DNA of 64,000 nt from G963663615 sp963663615 (GCA_963663615.1 OY760517.1:62001-126000), one strand, 5' to 3'; numbered from the stretch's first letter, positions 9,769 to 19,002 are shown. Numbers and translations are program-made. Notes: generated by a model not told the origin, from the letters alone.

Positions 9769-12129
9769 ATGAGACTCTTAACAATATTTACCCTTTTAGT
9801 TTGTTTAACATTTGAAATTACTGCTCAGGTTCCACCCAAGCGTGAATATAGAGCAGCATGGCTATCTACTGTAATAAATCTTGACTGGCCAAGCCGCAGC
9901 GGGCTTTCTACAGAAGTTCAGAAACAGGAACTTGTTGACATGTTGGATGATCTTAAAAACTTAAATTTTAACGTTATTCTTTTCCAGGTACGTGGTGAAG
10001 CTGATGCACTTTGGAATAGTCAGCTTGAACCTTGGTCGCAGGTTTTAACTGGCAGACAGGGACAAGCTCCCGATCCGTTTTATGACCCCCTTGAGTTTGT
10101 AATTGAAGAAGCTCATAAACGTGGTATGGAATTACACGCATGGTTTAACCCGTACAGAGTTGAAAGAGTTACCGGTTCGGTACCTTTGGCTTCCAATAAC
10201 ATTGCTGTTCAACATCCTGAGTGGACTTTTATTGTTGATGGTCTAAGAATTCTTAATCCGGGTTTGGAAGTGGCTAGAAATTACATTACAGATGTAATTA
10301 TGGAAGTTGTTGATAATTATGATGTTGATGGTGTTCACTTTGATGATTATTTTTATCCATATAGTGCTATGGGTAATACTGATATTGCTGCATTTCAGGC
10401 AGACCCTCGCGGATTTACCAATATTTCAGACTGGAGACGCGATAATGTTAATATATTTATGGCTCAGGTTTATGATGAAATAAAAGAATCCAAACCTCAC
10501 GTTAAACTTGGTGTTAGTCCTTTTGGTGTTTGGAAATCAGGTTACCCAACTGGTATTTCCGGTACTTCATCTTATTACCAGCTTTATTGCGATCCAATGA
10601 ACTGGATGCAGAGAGGAAAACTTGATTATCTTACTCCGCAGATGTATTGGGCACATAATACAGGTCAGGATTACAGAAAACTAATGCTTTGGTGGGCTGA
10701 TTCAATTTCACAGTATAATACTCACTTTTACCCTGGTCAGGCTGCATATCGCATTGACGATTTTAGCGATGTTAGTGAAGTTCAGAGACAGATTAGAGAA
10801 AATCGTGCTAATGATATAGCTATGGGAAGTACATTTTTCCGTGTTAATGTTGGTATTTTAGATAACCCAAGAGGTTTTGCCGACTCCCTTAGAGTTGACC
10901 TTTACCGCAACCCAGCAATACCTCCATCAATGGAATGGTTGGATAATGTTGATCCTAACCCTATAACCAACCTTTCTGATAATCTTACAGATGAAAGTGG
11001 TATTGGCGTTTTATCATGGGATGAACCTCAAGAGGCTTCGGATGGCGATAAAGCTTTTATGTATGCTGTTTATAAATTCGATAATAATGTGTTGGACCCA
11101 ACTGCTTTTGAAAACTCTGATAATCTTGCCGGTATTACAGGTAAAAATTATATTTATCTTAAACCGGGTGAATTATTTAACACACAATATTATTATATAA
11201 CTGCTTTGGATAGAAACTTTAACGAATCAACCACAATTGACCCTGTTGCAGTTAATGCACCACAACTTCCCGAATTGCAGTTGCCTGCAAACAATACACC
11301 GGCAGTAAAAAAAGATGTTGAGCTTACCTGGAAATACTTACCTGTTACTTCAGCTTATACTGTTGAAGTTTCGGATGATGCTGATTTTAGTGAAGGTTCT
11401 GTTGTAGCTTTTGATAATGTTGTTGATACTACTTTGCAACCAATTTATATGGATGGCGAATCTACTTACTACTGGCGTGTTAAGGGTAAAAACCCAATTG
11501 GTGAAACCGAATATACTGATGCTTACAGCTTTACTACTGGTTATCCGGCTGCTACCGAGCTTGTTTATCCTGCTCATGCTACAACGGATCTCGATACTTT
11601 TGTTACACTTAAATGGGCTAAAAAGCTGAATGCTACAAGCTATCATTTATTTGTATCCGTAAACAAGGAATATGCTGATGGTTACACTGTTGTTGATACC
11701 GTTGTTGAAAACGATACAACCTTCTTTATTGATGGTCTGCTTCAAAATAAGGTTTACTGGTGGAAGGTAGCTGCAATAAATGAATATGGTGAAGGTCAAT
11801 GGTCTGAATCATTTGGTTTCAAACCAGCTATTCAGACAGATGTTGAAGGTGAAGAAAATGTTCCAGTTGTCTTCGATCTGCTTCAGAACTATCCTAACCC
11901 GTTCAACCCTGTAACAACTATTGGTTATTCATTACCGGAAAAGGCTAATGTAACAATAAAAGTTTACGATATACTTGGTCGTGAAGTTGCAACCCTTATA
12001 AATGATGAGATTAACGCCGGTTATCATGAAATTAAGTTTGATGCCAGCAATCTTTCAAGTGGTATCTATATTTATCACATGAATGCAGGTAAATATAGTG
12101 TTGCCAAAAAACTGACAGTAATGAAATAA
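9769..12129 (+). CDS. Secreted GHL10-family glycosyl hydrolase-like protein with T9SS sorting domain
   Basis: The 786-residue protein starts at ATG 9769, with AAGG at 9757-9760 spaced 8 nt; the open frame reaches upstream to 9709 but that part is not signal-like. After a signal peptide ending TAQ, residues about 23-375 match the glycosyl-hydrolase-like 10 family (DUF187): REYRAAWLSTV.NLDWPS, the FQVRGEADALW segment, HAWFNPYRV, and VDGVHFDDYFYP, which carries the likely acidic catalytic residues. Two or three fibronectin-like domains follow. The tail has NYPNPFNPVTT, VYDILGREVATL and SSGIYIY, a T9SS type A sorting domain. Known family members act on peptidoglycan or related polysaccharide; the substrate here cannot be read from sequence. 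It appears monocistronic, with its own terminator. Confidence 0.88.
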   Translation: MRLLTIFTLLVCLTFEITAQVPPKREYRAAWLSTVINLDWPSRSGLSTEVQKQELVDMLDDLKNLNFNVILFQVRGEADALWNSQLEPWSQVLTGRQGQAPDPFYDPLEFVIEEAHKRGMELHAWFNPYRVERVTGSVPLASNNIAVQHPEWTFIVDGLRILNPGLEVARNYITDVIMEVVDNYDVDGVHFDDYFYPYSAMGNTDIAAFQADPRGFTNISDWRRDNVNIFMAQVYDEIKESKPHVKLGVSPFGVWKSGYPTGISGTSSYYQLYCDPMNWMQRGKLDYLTPQMYWAHNTGQDYRKLMLWWADSISQYNTHFYPGQAAYRIDDFSDVSEVQRQIRENRANDIAMGSTFFRVNVGILDNPRGFADSLRVDLYRNPAIPPSMEWLDNVDPNPITNLSDNLTDESGIGVLSWDEPQEASDGDKAFMYAVYKFDNNVLDPTAFENSDNLAGITGKNYIYLKPGELFNTQYYYITALDRNFNESTTIDPVAVNAPQLPELQLPANNTPAVKKDVELTWKYLPVTSAYTVEVSDDADFSEGSVVAFDNVVDTTLQPIYMDGESTYYWRVKGKNPIGETEYTDAYSFTTGYPAATELVYPAHATTDLDTFVTLKWAKKLNATSYHLFVSVNKEYADGYTVVDTVVENDTTFFIDGLLQNKVYWWKVAAINEYGEGQWSESFGFKPAIQTDVEGEENVPVVFDLLQNYPNPFNPVTTIGYSLPEKANVTIKVYDILGREVATLINDEINAGYHEIKFDASNLSSGIYIYHMNAGKYSVAKKLTVMK

Positions 12130-12155
12130 TCAAAACAAAATATAATTTTTAATGA

Positions 12156-12190
12156 AAGCAGTAGGTATTAACTTACTGCTTTTTTTTTTG
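12156..12190 (+). terminator. Rho-independent terminator of the GHL10 gene
   Basis: The stem AAGCAGTA (12156-12163) pairs with TACTGCTT (12174-12181) and is followed by nine further T residues. Homology to the tandem array downstream begins right after it, at 12191. Confidence 0.85.
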
Positions 12191-12256
12191 CAAGTTTTCA
12201 GTCATACCGGTATATCTATAGCCCTCTTTACTTTTAATAACATAAACGAAAAACAT
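12191..12256 (-). pseudogene. Truncated GIY-YIG nuclease gene (first ~22 codons only)
   Basis: The start codon is at 12256 and the reading frame matches the complete copies through the VYV...YTG motif, with several base changes. Homology stops at 12191, against the T tract of the GHL10 terminator. The C-terminal three quarters, including the catalytic Glu region, are missing, so this is a dead and probably older copy at the distal end of the array. Confidence 0.85.
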
Positions 12257-12350
12257 AGTACCCCCCCAAAATAAAAAGCCGAATACAAAAAGTATCCGGC
12301 TTTACTTAGTAGCGGGGACAAGTCCCGTTTGACGGGATGAACTTGCAACC

Positions 12351-12596
12351 TTAATATCCGCTAACAAATTCTTTAAGGAATCGTTTGCCATATCCACCCT
12401 TAAGCCACTTTTCGCGTTTAAGGGCTTCGGGTTTATTATTAAAAGTTTCGGAATAAATAACTTTCCACCCGGTACCTCTTTTGGTCCATTGAGAAAGGGA
12501 GTGATCATTGTGCTGTTGAAGTCTGACCTTCAAGTTTTCAGTCATACCTGTATATCTATAGCCTTCTTTGCTTTTAATAACATAAACGAAAAACAT
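12351..12596 (-). CDS. GIY-YIG endonuclease-domain protein, array copy A
   Basis: The 81-residue single-domain protein carries VYV (residues 4-6) and YTG (15-17) in the GIY and YIG positions, Arg25, His29, Tyr48 and Glu62 in LKREKWLK. These are the residues expected of a GIY-YIG nuclease fold (UvrC N-terminal/URI type). The start at 12596 is supported by GGGAG 4 nt upstream. A longer open frame continues into the adjacent tRNA-derived fragment but that extension is translated tRNA sequence. The TAA stop overlaps the junction with the next tRNA fragment, so gene and fragment are fused without a spacer. Proteins of this family are common in Bacteroidota; their substrate is generally unknown. 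Confidence 0.85.
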   Translation of the reverse strand: MFFVYVIKSKEGYRYTGMTENLKVRLQQHNDHSLSQWTKRGTGWKVIYSETFNNKPEALKREKWLKGGYGKRFLKEFVSGY

Positions 12597-12691
12597 AGAA
12601 CTCCCAGAAAATAAAAAAGCCGAATACAAAAAGTATCCGGCTTTACTTAGTAGCGGGGACAAGTCCCGTTTGACGGGATGAACTTGCAACC

Positions 12692-12937
12692 TTAATATCC
12701 GCTAACAAATTCTTTAAGGAATCGTTTGCCATATCCACCCTTAAGCCACTTTTCGCGTTTAAGGGCTTCGGGTTTATTATTAAAAGTTTCGGAATAAATA
12801 ACTTTCCACCCGGTACCTCTTTTGGTCCATTGAGAAAGGGAGTGATCATTGTGCTGTTGAAGTCTGACCTTCAAGTTTTCAGTCATACCTGTATATCTAT
12901 AGCCTTCTTTGCTTTTAATAACATAAACGAAAAACAT
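12692..12937 (-). CDS. GIY-YIG endonuclease-domain protein, array copy B
   Basis: Its translation is identical to copy A (81 residues, same VYV/YTG/Arg25/Glu62 motif set), and it lies exactly 341 bp away. It has the same GGGAG ribosome-binding site, the same terminator hairpin upstream and the same tRNA 3' fragment fused to its stop codon. The identity suggests recent duplication or continuing homogenisation by recombination. Confidence 0.85.
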   Translation of the reverse strand: MFFVYVIKSKEGYRYTGMTENLKVRLQQHNDHSLSQWTKRGTGWKVIYSETFNNKPEALKREKWLKGGYGKRFLKEFVSGY

Positions 12938-13032
12938 AGAACTCCCAGAAAATAAAAAAGCCGAATACAAAAAGTATCCGGCTTTACTTAGTAGCGGGGA
13001 CAAGTCCCGTTTGACGGGATGAACTTGCAACC

Positions 13033-13278
13033 TTAATATCCGCTAACAAATTCTTTAAGGAATCGTTTGCCATATCCACCCTTAAGCCACTTTTCGCGTT
13101 TAAGGGCTTCGGGTTTATTATTAAAAGTTTCGGAATAAATAACTTTCCACCCGGTACCTCTTTTGGTCCATTGAGAAAGGGAGTGATCATTGTGCTGTTG
13201 AAGTCTGACCTTCAAGTTTTCAGTCATACCTGTATATCTATAGCCTTCTTTGCTTTTAATAACATAAACGAAAAACAT
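13033..13278 (-). CDS. GIY-YIG endonuclease-domain protein, array copy C
   Basis: This copy has the same 81-residue sequence as copies A and B. The frame upstream of the Met is shorter than in A and B because the preceding tRNA fragment (13333-13370) has lost 5 nt, which shifts the frame there. This supports the internal Met at 13278 as the true start rather than a start in the tRNA-derived part. Confidence 0.85.
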   Translation of the reverse strand: MFFVYVIKSKEGYRYTGMTENLKVRLQQHNDHSLSQWTKRGTGWKVIYSETFNNKPEALKREKWLKGGYGKRFLKEFVSGY

Positions 13279-13368
13279 AGAACTCCCAGAAAATAAAAAA
13301 GCCGAATACAAAAAGTATCCGGCTTTACTTAGTAGCGGGGACAAGTCCCGTTTGAAGAACTTGCAACC

Positions 13369-13614
13369 TTAATATCCGCTAACAAATTCTTTAAGGAATC
13401 GTTTGCCATATCCACCCTTAAGCCACTTTTCGCGTTTAAGGGCTTCGGGTTTATTATTAAAAGTTTCGGAATAAATAACTTTCCACCCGGTACCTCTTTT
13501 GGTCCATTGAGAAAGGGAGTGATCATTGTGCTGTTGAAGTCTGACCTTCAAGTTTTCAGTCATACCTGTATATCTATAGCCTTCTTTGCTTTTAATAACA
13601 TAAACGAAAAACAT
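13369..13614 (-). CDS. GIY-YIG endonuclease-domain protein, array copy D (next to the tRNA)
   Basis: This copy has the same 81-residue protein and is the unit directly downstream of the initiator tRNA and its terminator. Read-through transcription from the tRNA promoter past the hairpin at 13637-13659 could express it; no separate promoter is evident in the 55 nt between tRNA and gene. Its stop joins the shortened tRNA fragment. Confidence 0.85.
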   Translation of the reverse strand: MFFVYVIKSKEGYRYTGMTENLKVRLQQHNDHSLSQWTKRGTGWKVIYSETFNNKPEALKREKWLKGGYGKRFLKEFVSGY

Positions 13615-13626
13615 AGAACTCCCAGA

Positions 13627-13662
13627 AAATAAAAAAGCCGAATACAAAAAGTATCCGGCTTT
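13627..13662 (-). terminator. Terminator of the initiator tRNA gene
   Basis: On the minus strand GCCGGATAC (13659-13651) pairs with GTATTCGGC (13645-13637) across a T5 loop, with one G-U pair, and is followed by TTTTTTATTTT. The same hairpin is present in every array unit, so each GIY-YIG gene lies just downstream of a terminator. Confidence 0.85.
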
Positions 13663-13668
13663 ACTTAG

Positions 13669-13741
<73 letters not shown>

Positions 13742-13848
13742 GTATCAAACTTTATATTTTATAAGAACTAATCTTGTTCGTTCCAAATCATATTCACAAG
13801 GGAAGTAAATATACGGCATTAGTAATCTAATGTCAAATTAAAGTTAAA

Positions 13849-14154
13849 TTATTGTGAAATATTTCTCGTAAACTTTTTCCTGTTACGAAAAACTATTGTT
13901 ATAAGCACAATTTGCATTACAAGAGCAATTGCGTTGGTAAGCCACACAGCAATAGCATGAAAGCGGAGACCATATAATCCCCAGAAACTGTAAATAAATA
14001 GCCATCCAATTACAAATGTACTTGATAAACTACTTGGTTTATCGGATTTGTATTCCTTAAAAATCTGAATTACTAACAAAACACTTACACTTAAGCCAGC
14101 AACAATACCAATTACCTCGAAATACAATTCGGGGATAGTGTCCAAGAAGTTCAT
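13849..14154 (-). CDS. SemiSWEET-like (PQ-loop/MtN3) small membrane transporter
   Basis: The 101-residue protein has three hydrophobic helices (about residues 12-31, 46-64 and 69-89). A KPSSLSS segment between helices 1 and 2 matches the K(S)..SLS motif that follows helix 1 in SemiSWEET proteins. Known SemiSWEETs are about 90 residues long, form dimers and move sugars such as sucrose or glucose across the inner membrane. The start has GGAG 5 nt upstream. It lies between the tRNA and the divergent histidine kinase gene and appears monocistronic. The transported substrate is unknown. Confidence 0.7.
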   Translation of the reverse strand: MNFLDTIPELYFEVIGIVAGLSVSVLLVIQIFKEYKSDKPSSLSSTFVIGWLFIYSFWGLYGLRFHAIAVWLTNAIALVMQIVLITIVFRNRKKFTRNISQ

Positions 14155-14465
14155 AAAGCTCCAAAATATTGATGTGAAATTAGAGAATTATCAACTCAAA
14201 TCCGAATTAATTTGAAACAAATAACGGAAATTTAGAGCGTCTGATTGAGTAATTTTGAAAACAGATATTAGCTAAATATGAATAATTGATAATTAGTTAG
14301 TTTAAGACAAGAATATTAAATGAGTAAAAAATAAATTGCCAAAGCAAACTTTTGATGTTATTTTAATAGCGGGATAAAATAACAATTGTCATTTTTATTA
14401 CTAAATCTTGTGAGATTTGTTACGATAATTGTTATTGGGAGTAATAGTGGACATAGACGTATTAA
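14155..14465. other. Divergent intergenic region between SemiSWEET and sensor kinase genes
   Basis: The region is AT-rich and holds no gene I can support. It contains AAATCT-TGTG-AGATTT (14403-14418), a perfect 6-bp inverted repeat 48 nt upstream of the kinase start that could be an operator or a small hairpin. Both flanking promoters must lie here, but I cannot place them with confidence. Confidence 0.5.
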
Positions 14466-16685
14466 ATGAGACTTGTTGATAAGCATAATATAATCCGGAC
14501 TTTTCTGGTTGCATTGTTGCTTGTGTCATGTAATGCCAATAAAGAAGATCTAAATATCTATGAGGCAGATAAATTACTGATACAAGCGGAGGAGCACCCT
14601 GAAAGCAGTCTGCAATACAAGATGTTATCTGATTCGGCAGCCAAATTGGCACAGAGGGATAACTACATCAAAGGTATGCAGATTGCATATGCTAATCTTG
14701 CAGATTACTACTACGCAAAAAGGAATACAGATAGCACCGAATATTTTAATCAAATGTCATTAAACTTGCTTGATGAGGATGACGTTAGCCACATTTCGGG
14801 AAGAATATGGGCAAACGTTGCCGTAAATAAACATCGAATAAGCTCAATGGATAGTGCCAAAATTGCTTTCGACAAATCCCTGTTAATACTGCGTACCCTT
14901 AAAGACTCCTCACAATTACAATCAGTTTTGAACAGTTACGCTCTTTACAATTGGCGAAAAGGTAACCTCGATACGGCAATAATATATTTTGAGGAAGCAA
15001 AGGTTTACAGGCAAAAACTCGGTAATCTGTTTGGTTATGCCGCCAGTCTCAATAATCTTGGTACTGTATATTATCAGTGGTCGTTATACGATAGAGCCCT
15101 TGAAAATTACTTTAAATCCCTCGAGATACGTAAAGAGATTGAATACGATTATGGGGTTTCACTGGTAAGTACAAATATTGGACTTGTTTACAGGGATATT
15201 GGTGAGTTCGATAAAGCACGGCAATTTTTTCTTGAAGGGTTAAAATATGCTCAAAAAGCAAAAAGCTTTACCAAGATTGGATATGCAATTGAAGAGTTGG
15301 GAGAACTTTTTAGAATTCAGGGTAAACTGGATTCTGCCGAGCATTATTATAATTACGGACTCGAGCTATTTAACAAGGAAGGAGATAGGTCTGGTATCAT
15401 GCTTACTAATATTAGGCTTGGTACACTATATAAAATGAAAAACGACTTTGCCAAGAGCGAAGAATATTATTTGAAAGCACTGGAAATTTCAAAAAAAAGG
15501 AGCTCCAGTATTCGGGTTGCTCAGCTTTACCTTTATCTTGCACAGCTATATTTTGAGCTTGGCAAAATTGATAAATCCCTTTCTTATGTAAATTCCTCAC
15601 TAAAACTTGCCGAAGCAATCCCAAAATTGGTTTTCATTAGGGATGGAAGAGAGTTGAGAGGTAAAATATACTTTAGCAAAGGATTGTACAAAAAAGCCTA
15701 TATGGATATCCAGAAGTTTGATAGTGTTAAAAGTAAGGTTTTTAACACAAACCTTAACAGAAAAATAGAATCGATGGATACTCGTTACAAACTTCAACAA
15801 TCCAAAAATAAGCTGAAACAATCCGAGCTTGAAAAAGAGAGCCAGAAAACAATTCTGGTAAGTGTATCAGCAACATTACTTGCGTTGGTAGTTTTACTGG
15901 TTTACCTTATGTACACTATTCGTAAAAGGAAAAAGGTAAATTCGCAATTAAGAGAACAGAACGAACTTATTAATCAGGGTAAGTTGGAGCTGGAAAAAAG
16001 TAATCAGACCAAACAGAAACTCTTCTCAATACTGGCTCATGATATTAAAAATCCTTTCCAGGCTCTTAATGGTTATAGCGAAATGTTGCTTTCCGACTAT
16101 TATGAACTTACTGATGAAGAACGCCAAAACTACTTAAATGAAATTTCGTTAACTTCTCTAAAACTAACAGACCTTCTTGATAATATGGTTGATTGGTCTG
16201 CCTCGCAAACTGGTGACCTGAAAATAAACTACGAGAATGTAGACCTTTGCGAAATAACCTCATCTGTTATTGAATTAACACTTTCGCAAGCTTCAAAGAA
16301 GAATGTGAAAATTGTGAATAAAATTGAAAAATGTTACACGGTAAGAGCAGACAAATACATGCTCCAGGTAGTTCTCAGGAATTTGCTTACCAACGCTATT
16401 AAATTTAGCTACAAAAATAGTGAAGTTATAATATCAGCTATTGAAAAAGAGGACGAAACAATTGTTTCCGTATCGGATACAGGAACGGGTATTGATAAGG
16501 AAATACTCAACAAATTATTCGGATCCGAAAAACAAATGTCCAGTGTTGGTACTTCAGGTGAAGCTGGTACAGGCTTGGGTTTGTTTATATGTAAAGAGTT
16601 TATTGAGCAAAATGGTGGCAGAATATGGGTGGATTCTGAAAAGGATAAAGGTAGCACCTTTAGCTTTTCAATATTAAATGGTTAG
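14466..16685 (+). CDS. TPR-domain sensor histidine kinase (lipobox-bearing), copy 1
   Basis: The 739-residue protein starts with a lipoprotein-like signal (LLLVSC, Cys22). About ten TPR-type helices cover residues 60-430, including the A.SLNNLGTVYYQW unit. A coiled segment leads to one membrane helix near 458-478. The kinase core follows: H-box SILAHDIKNPFQ with His525, N-box LRNLLTNAIKFS, G1 DTGTGI and G2 GTGLGL. This is the Bacteroidota type of kinase with a periplasmic TPR sensor and cytoplasmic kinase. No response regulator is nearby. A stop codon lies directly upstream of ATG 14466, fixing the earliest start; no good ribosome-binding site is visible. The next gene is a close paralogue in the same orientation. 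Confidence 0.88.
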   Translation: MRLVDKHNIIRTFLVALLLVSCNANKEDLNIYEADKLLIQAEEHPESSLQYKMLSDSAAKLAQRDNYIKGMQIAYANLADYYYAKRNTDSTEYFNQMSLNLLDEDDVSHISGRIWANVAVNKHRISSMDSAKIAFDKSLLILRTLKDSSQLQSVLNSYALYNWRKGNLDTAIIYFEEAKVYRQKLGNLFGYAASLNNLGTVYYQWSLYDRALENYFKSLEIRKEIEYDYGVSLVSTNIGLVYRDIGEFDKARQFFLEGLKYAQKAKSFTKIGYAIEELGELFRIQGKLDSAEHYYNYGLELFNKEGDRSGIMLTNIRLGTLYKMKNDFAKSEEYYLKALEISKKRSSSIRVAQLYLYLAQLYFELGKIDKSLSYVNSSLKLAEAIPKLVFIRDGRELRGKIYFSKGLYKKAYMDIQKFDSVKSKVFNTNLNRKIESMDTRYKLQQSKNKLKQSELEKESQKTILVSVSATLLALVVLLVYLMYTIRKRKKVNSQLREQNELINQGKLELEKSNQTKQKLFSILAHDIKNPFQALNGYSEMLLSDYYELTDEERQNYLNEISLTSLKLTDLLDNMVDWSASQTGDLKINYENVDLCEITSSVIELTLSQASKKNVKIVNKIEKCYTVRADKYMLQVVLRNLLTNAIKFSYKNSEVIISAIEKEDETIVSVSDTGTGIDKEILNKLFGSEKQMSSVGTSGEAGTGLGLFICKEFIEQNGGRIWVDSEKDKGSTFSFSILNG

Positions 16686-16769
16686 GATGGCAAAATAATC
16701 GTTGAGTAATATTTTGAATTCAAAATCTCCGATCTTCTTTCGATAATAAACTTATAGTGAATTGTTTAA

Positions 16770-19001
16770 ATGGAATTGATGAACTTGGTATCGGTTAAGA
16801 AATATTTACTCTTATTAAGCATTGCAACACTCTTCATGGCATGTGAAGCAAGTAGTTCAAAAAGTAAATCCTTTTTGACTGTTGATAACATTATAAATGA
16901 TATTGAGTCGATTAGCCCAAAAAGCGAAGAGTACAAAACCTCTGCGGAAGCTATTATTCAAAATTCAAAACAGATAGGCTATAACAAAGGTTTGGTTCAT
17001 GGATATTGTGCACTTGCCCGTTACAAGTTTTATAATAAAGAATTTGTCGAAAGCTATGAAATAAATAGAAAAGCATTAGATATTGCAAGGGATACTGAAA
17101 GCGATAGCCTTACAGGATTTGCCTATTACCGGTTAGCACATTCTTTTGAGTTTATAAAACAATACGATTCAGCTTATACGGCTTACAACAAAAGTCTTTA
17201 TTTTCTTTCCGAAGCTAAAGATACACTTCATTTACAATCAGCACAAAATATGTTAGGGCTGTATTATTGGCGTTTGGGATTGCTTGATAGTGCGGTTTAC
17301 CATTTTGAAAATTCCATGGATCTAAGGCGGAGGCTGGATGATATAAATCTTCTTGCTGCAAGTCTTAACAACCTTGGTACTGTTTATTATCAGTGGGCAC
17401 TTTACGATTCCGCATTGGATTACTATTTCCAGTCTCTTAAAATTAGAGAGGAAAATAATTACTATCATGGTGCATCAATAGTATCAACCAATATCGGGAT
17501 GGTTTATGTTAAGGTAAATGACTATTTGAACGCTAAAAAGTATTTTAACCAGGCGTTTAAATATGCTCGCAAGGAAAATAGCGTTACGGCAACAGCTTAT
17601 GTAGTTGGTGAGTTAGGCTCACTTTATATTAGTGAAAACAAATACGATTCGGCAAAAACTTACCTTGAAAACAGCCTTAAAATATTTGAAGCAGATAAGG
17701 ATACTTTCGGAATACAGTTTGCCCTGGGTAAACTTGGTGATATTTACATGAAAATGGAAGAGTATAATAAAGCTGAAGAAAAATATTTACAATCGCTTGA
17801 AGTGGCTAAAGCCAGAAATATAAAACTGAGACTTGCAGCAAACTATTACCTGCTGGGCGAACTAAATTACAAGCTTAACAAATTTAAGAAGGCGGAAGAT
17901 TATCTGTTAAAATCGATTGAGTTGGGCGAAAAACTTGGCAAACTCGATTTACTTAGCGATTCGTATAATATTATGCGACTAATGTATTCTAAACGCGGTA
18001 ATCCGGTAAAAGCCCTTGAATACTTTGAAAAATATGATAAGTATAAAATTGAACTCTCTAATAACGATTTGAATAGAAGAGCTCAGGGGCTGGAAGCTAA
18101 ATATGAGCTTGCAGTTTATCAGAATAAGCTAAGAGCTGAACAATTGGAAAATGAAAAAAAATATACGTTCCTGTTTTTTACATTTTTCATAATTATAATA
18201 CTAATTTTTTCATCGGTTATACTGGTAAGACTTTTCATGAAAAGCCAAAAGAATAATTCACTACTTAAAAACAAAAATAACCTTATAAATGAACAGAAAA
18301 TAATTCTTGAGAAAACAAATCAAACAAAGGAAAAACTCTTTTCAATTTTGGCTCATGATGTAAAGAATCCGTTTCAGGCTATAAATGGCTATACCGAAAT
18401 GATGCTAACCGATTACGATATTCTTACCGAAGAAGAGAAAAAGACGTATTTGAATGAAATATCACTTACATCATATAAGCTAACCGATTTACTTGAAAAT
18501 ATGCTTAACTGGTCTGCTTCGCAAACCGGAGCACTTAAATTAAGAAAAGTTGAGGTTGATCTTGCTGAAATTATTAACTCCGTTATTGAGCTTACAAACT
18601 CACAAGCTTCACGAAAAAAAATTAAAATTGTTGCCAAAATGGATAAGCTGTTTTATGTAAAAACAGACAAGTTTGTTTTTCAGGTAGTGTTAAGAAACCT
18701 TATTACTAATGCTATTAAATATAGCTATGAGAATAGTGTAATTGAAGTTGCTGTTAATGAACAAGACGATAAATTGATTGTTTCGGTTAGTGATACAGGT
18801 ACAGGTATGCCGAACGATGCAACTAATACTTTATTTGAAAATAATGAACAAATGACACTGGTTGGCACCAACGGAGAAAAGGGTACCGGACTTGGTTTAA
18901 TGATCTGCAAGGAATTTGTTGAAAGAAGCGGCGGTAAAATTTGGGTTGAATCAAACGAAGGAAAAGGAAGCAAGTTTAGTTTTACACTCTTTAAAAATTA
19001 A
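16770..19001 (+). CDS. TPR-domain sensor histidine kinase, copy 2
   Basis: The 743-residue paralogue of the preceding gene has the same architecture: lipobox (LFMAC, Cys25), periplasmic TPR array, membrane helix near 470-490, H-box SILAHDVKNPFQ with His529, N-box LRNLITNAIKYS, G1 DTGTGM and G2 GTGLGL. The kinase halves are more alike than the N-terminal thirds, as expected after tandem duplication and divergence of the sensing part. An alternative start is the Met at 16779. It is 84 nt downstream of copy 1. Its stop codon is separated by a single base from the stop of the convergent lipoprotein gene, leaving no room for a terminator. Confidence 0.88.
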   Translation: MELMNLVSVKKYLLLLSIATLFMACEASSSKSKSFLTVDNIINDIESISPKSEEYKTSAEAIIQNSKQIGYNKGLVHGYCALARYKFYNKEFVESYEINRKALDIARDTESDSLTGFAYYRLAHSFEFIKQYDSAYTAYNKSLYFLSEAKDTLHLQSAQNMLGLYYWRLGLLDSAVYHFENSMDLRRRLDDINLLAASLNNLGTVYYQWALYDSALDYYFQSLKIREENNYYHGASIVSTNIGMVYVKVNDYLNAKKYFNQAFKYARKENSVTATAYVVGELGSLYISENKYDSAKTYLENSLKIFEADKDTFGIQFALGKLGDIYMKMEEYNKAEEKYLQSLEVAKARNIKLRLAANYYLLGELNYKLNKFKKAEDYLLKSIELGEKLGKLDLLSDSYNIMRLMYSKRGNPVKALEYFEKYDKYKIELSNNDLNRRAQGLEAKYELAVYQNKLRAEQLENEKKYTFLFFTFFIIIILIFSSVILVRLFMKSQKNNSLLKNKNNLINEQKIILEKTNQTKEKLFSILAHDVKNPFQAINGYTEMMLTDYDILTEEEKKTYLNEISLTSYKLTDLLENMLNWSASQTGALKLRKVEVDLAEIINSVIELTNSQASRKKIKIVAKMDKLFYVKTDKFVFQVVLRNLITNAIKYSYENSVIEVAVNEQDDKLIVSVSDTGTGMPNDATNTLFENNEQMTLVGTNGEKGTGLGLMICKEFVERSGGKIWVESNEGKGSKFSFTLFKN

Positions 19002-19002
19002 C

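Larger units (their letters stand above)
12191..13668 (-). repeat. Tandem array of ~341-bp units: tRNA 3' fragment + terminator + GIY-YIG gene
   Basis: Reading from the tRNA on the minus strand, each unit carries a terminator hairpin, a GIY-YIG gene and a copy of the tRNA 3' region. The tRNA-derived fragments lie at 12310-12352, 12651-12693, 12992-13034 (43 nt each) and 13333-13370 (38 nt). They correspond to tRNA nucleotides 43-73. Unit spacing is 341, 341, 341 and then 336 bp to the real tRNA; the last unit lacks 5 nt. The terminator hairpin is repeated at about 12277, 12619, 12960, 13301 and 13637. The three inner units look identical by eye. The outermost, truncated unit is diverged. This is a sequence-level observation; the mechanism of amplification is inferred. 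Confidence 0.95.

Noticed and set aside
12302..13526. Repeated 65-68-residue minus-strand frames (MITPFLNGPKEV...) in the array
   Set aside because: They lie in another frame of the GIY-YIG gene, whose motifs (VYV, YTG, Arg25, Glu62) are clear. They repeat only because the unit repeats.
12191..13668. CRISPR array
   Set aside because: Units are 341 bp, identical including the coding part, and there are no short repeats with variable spacers.
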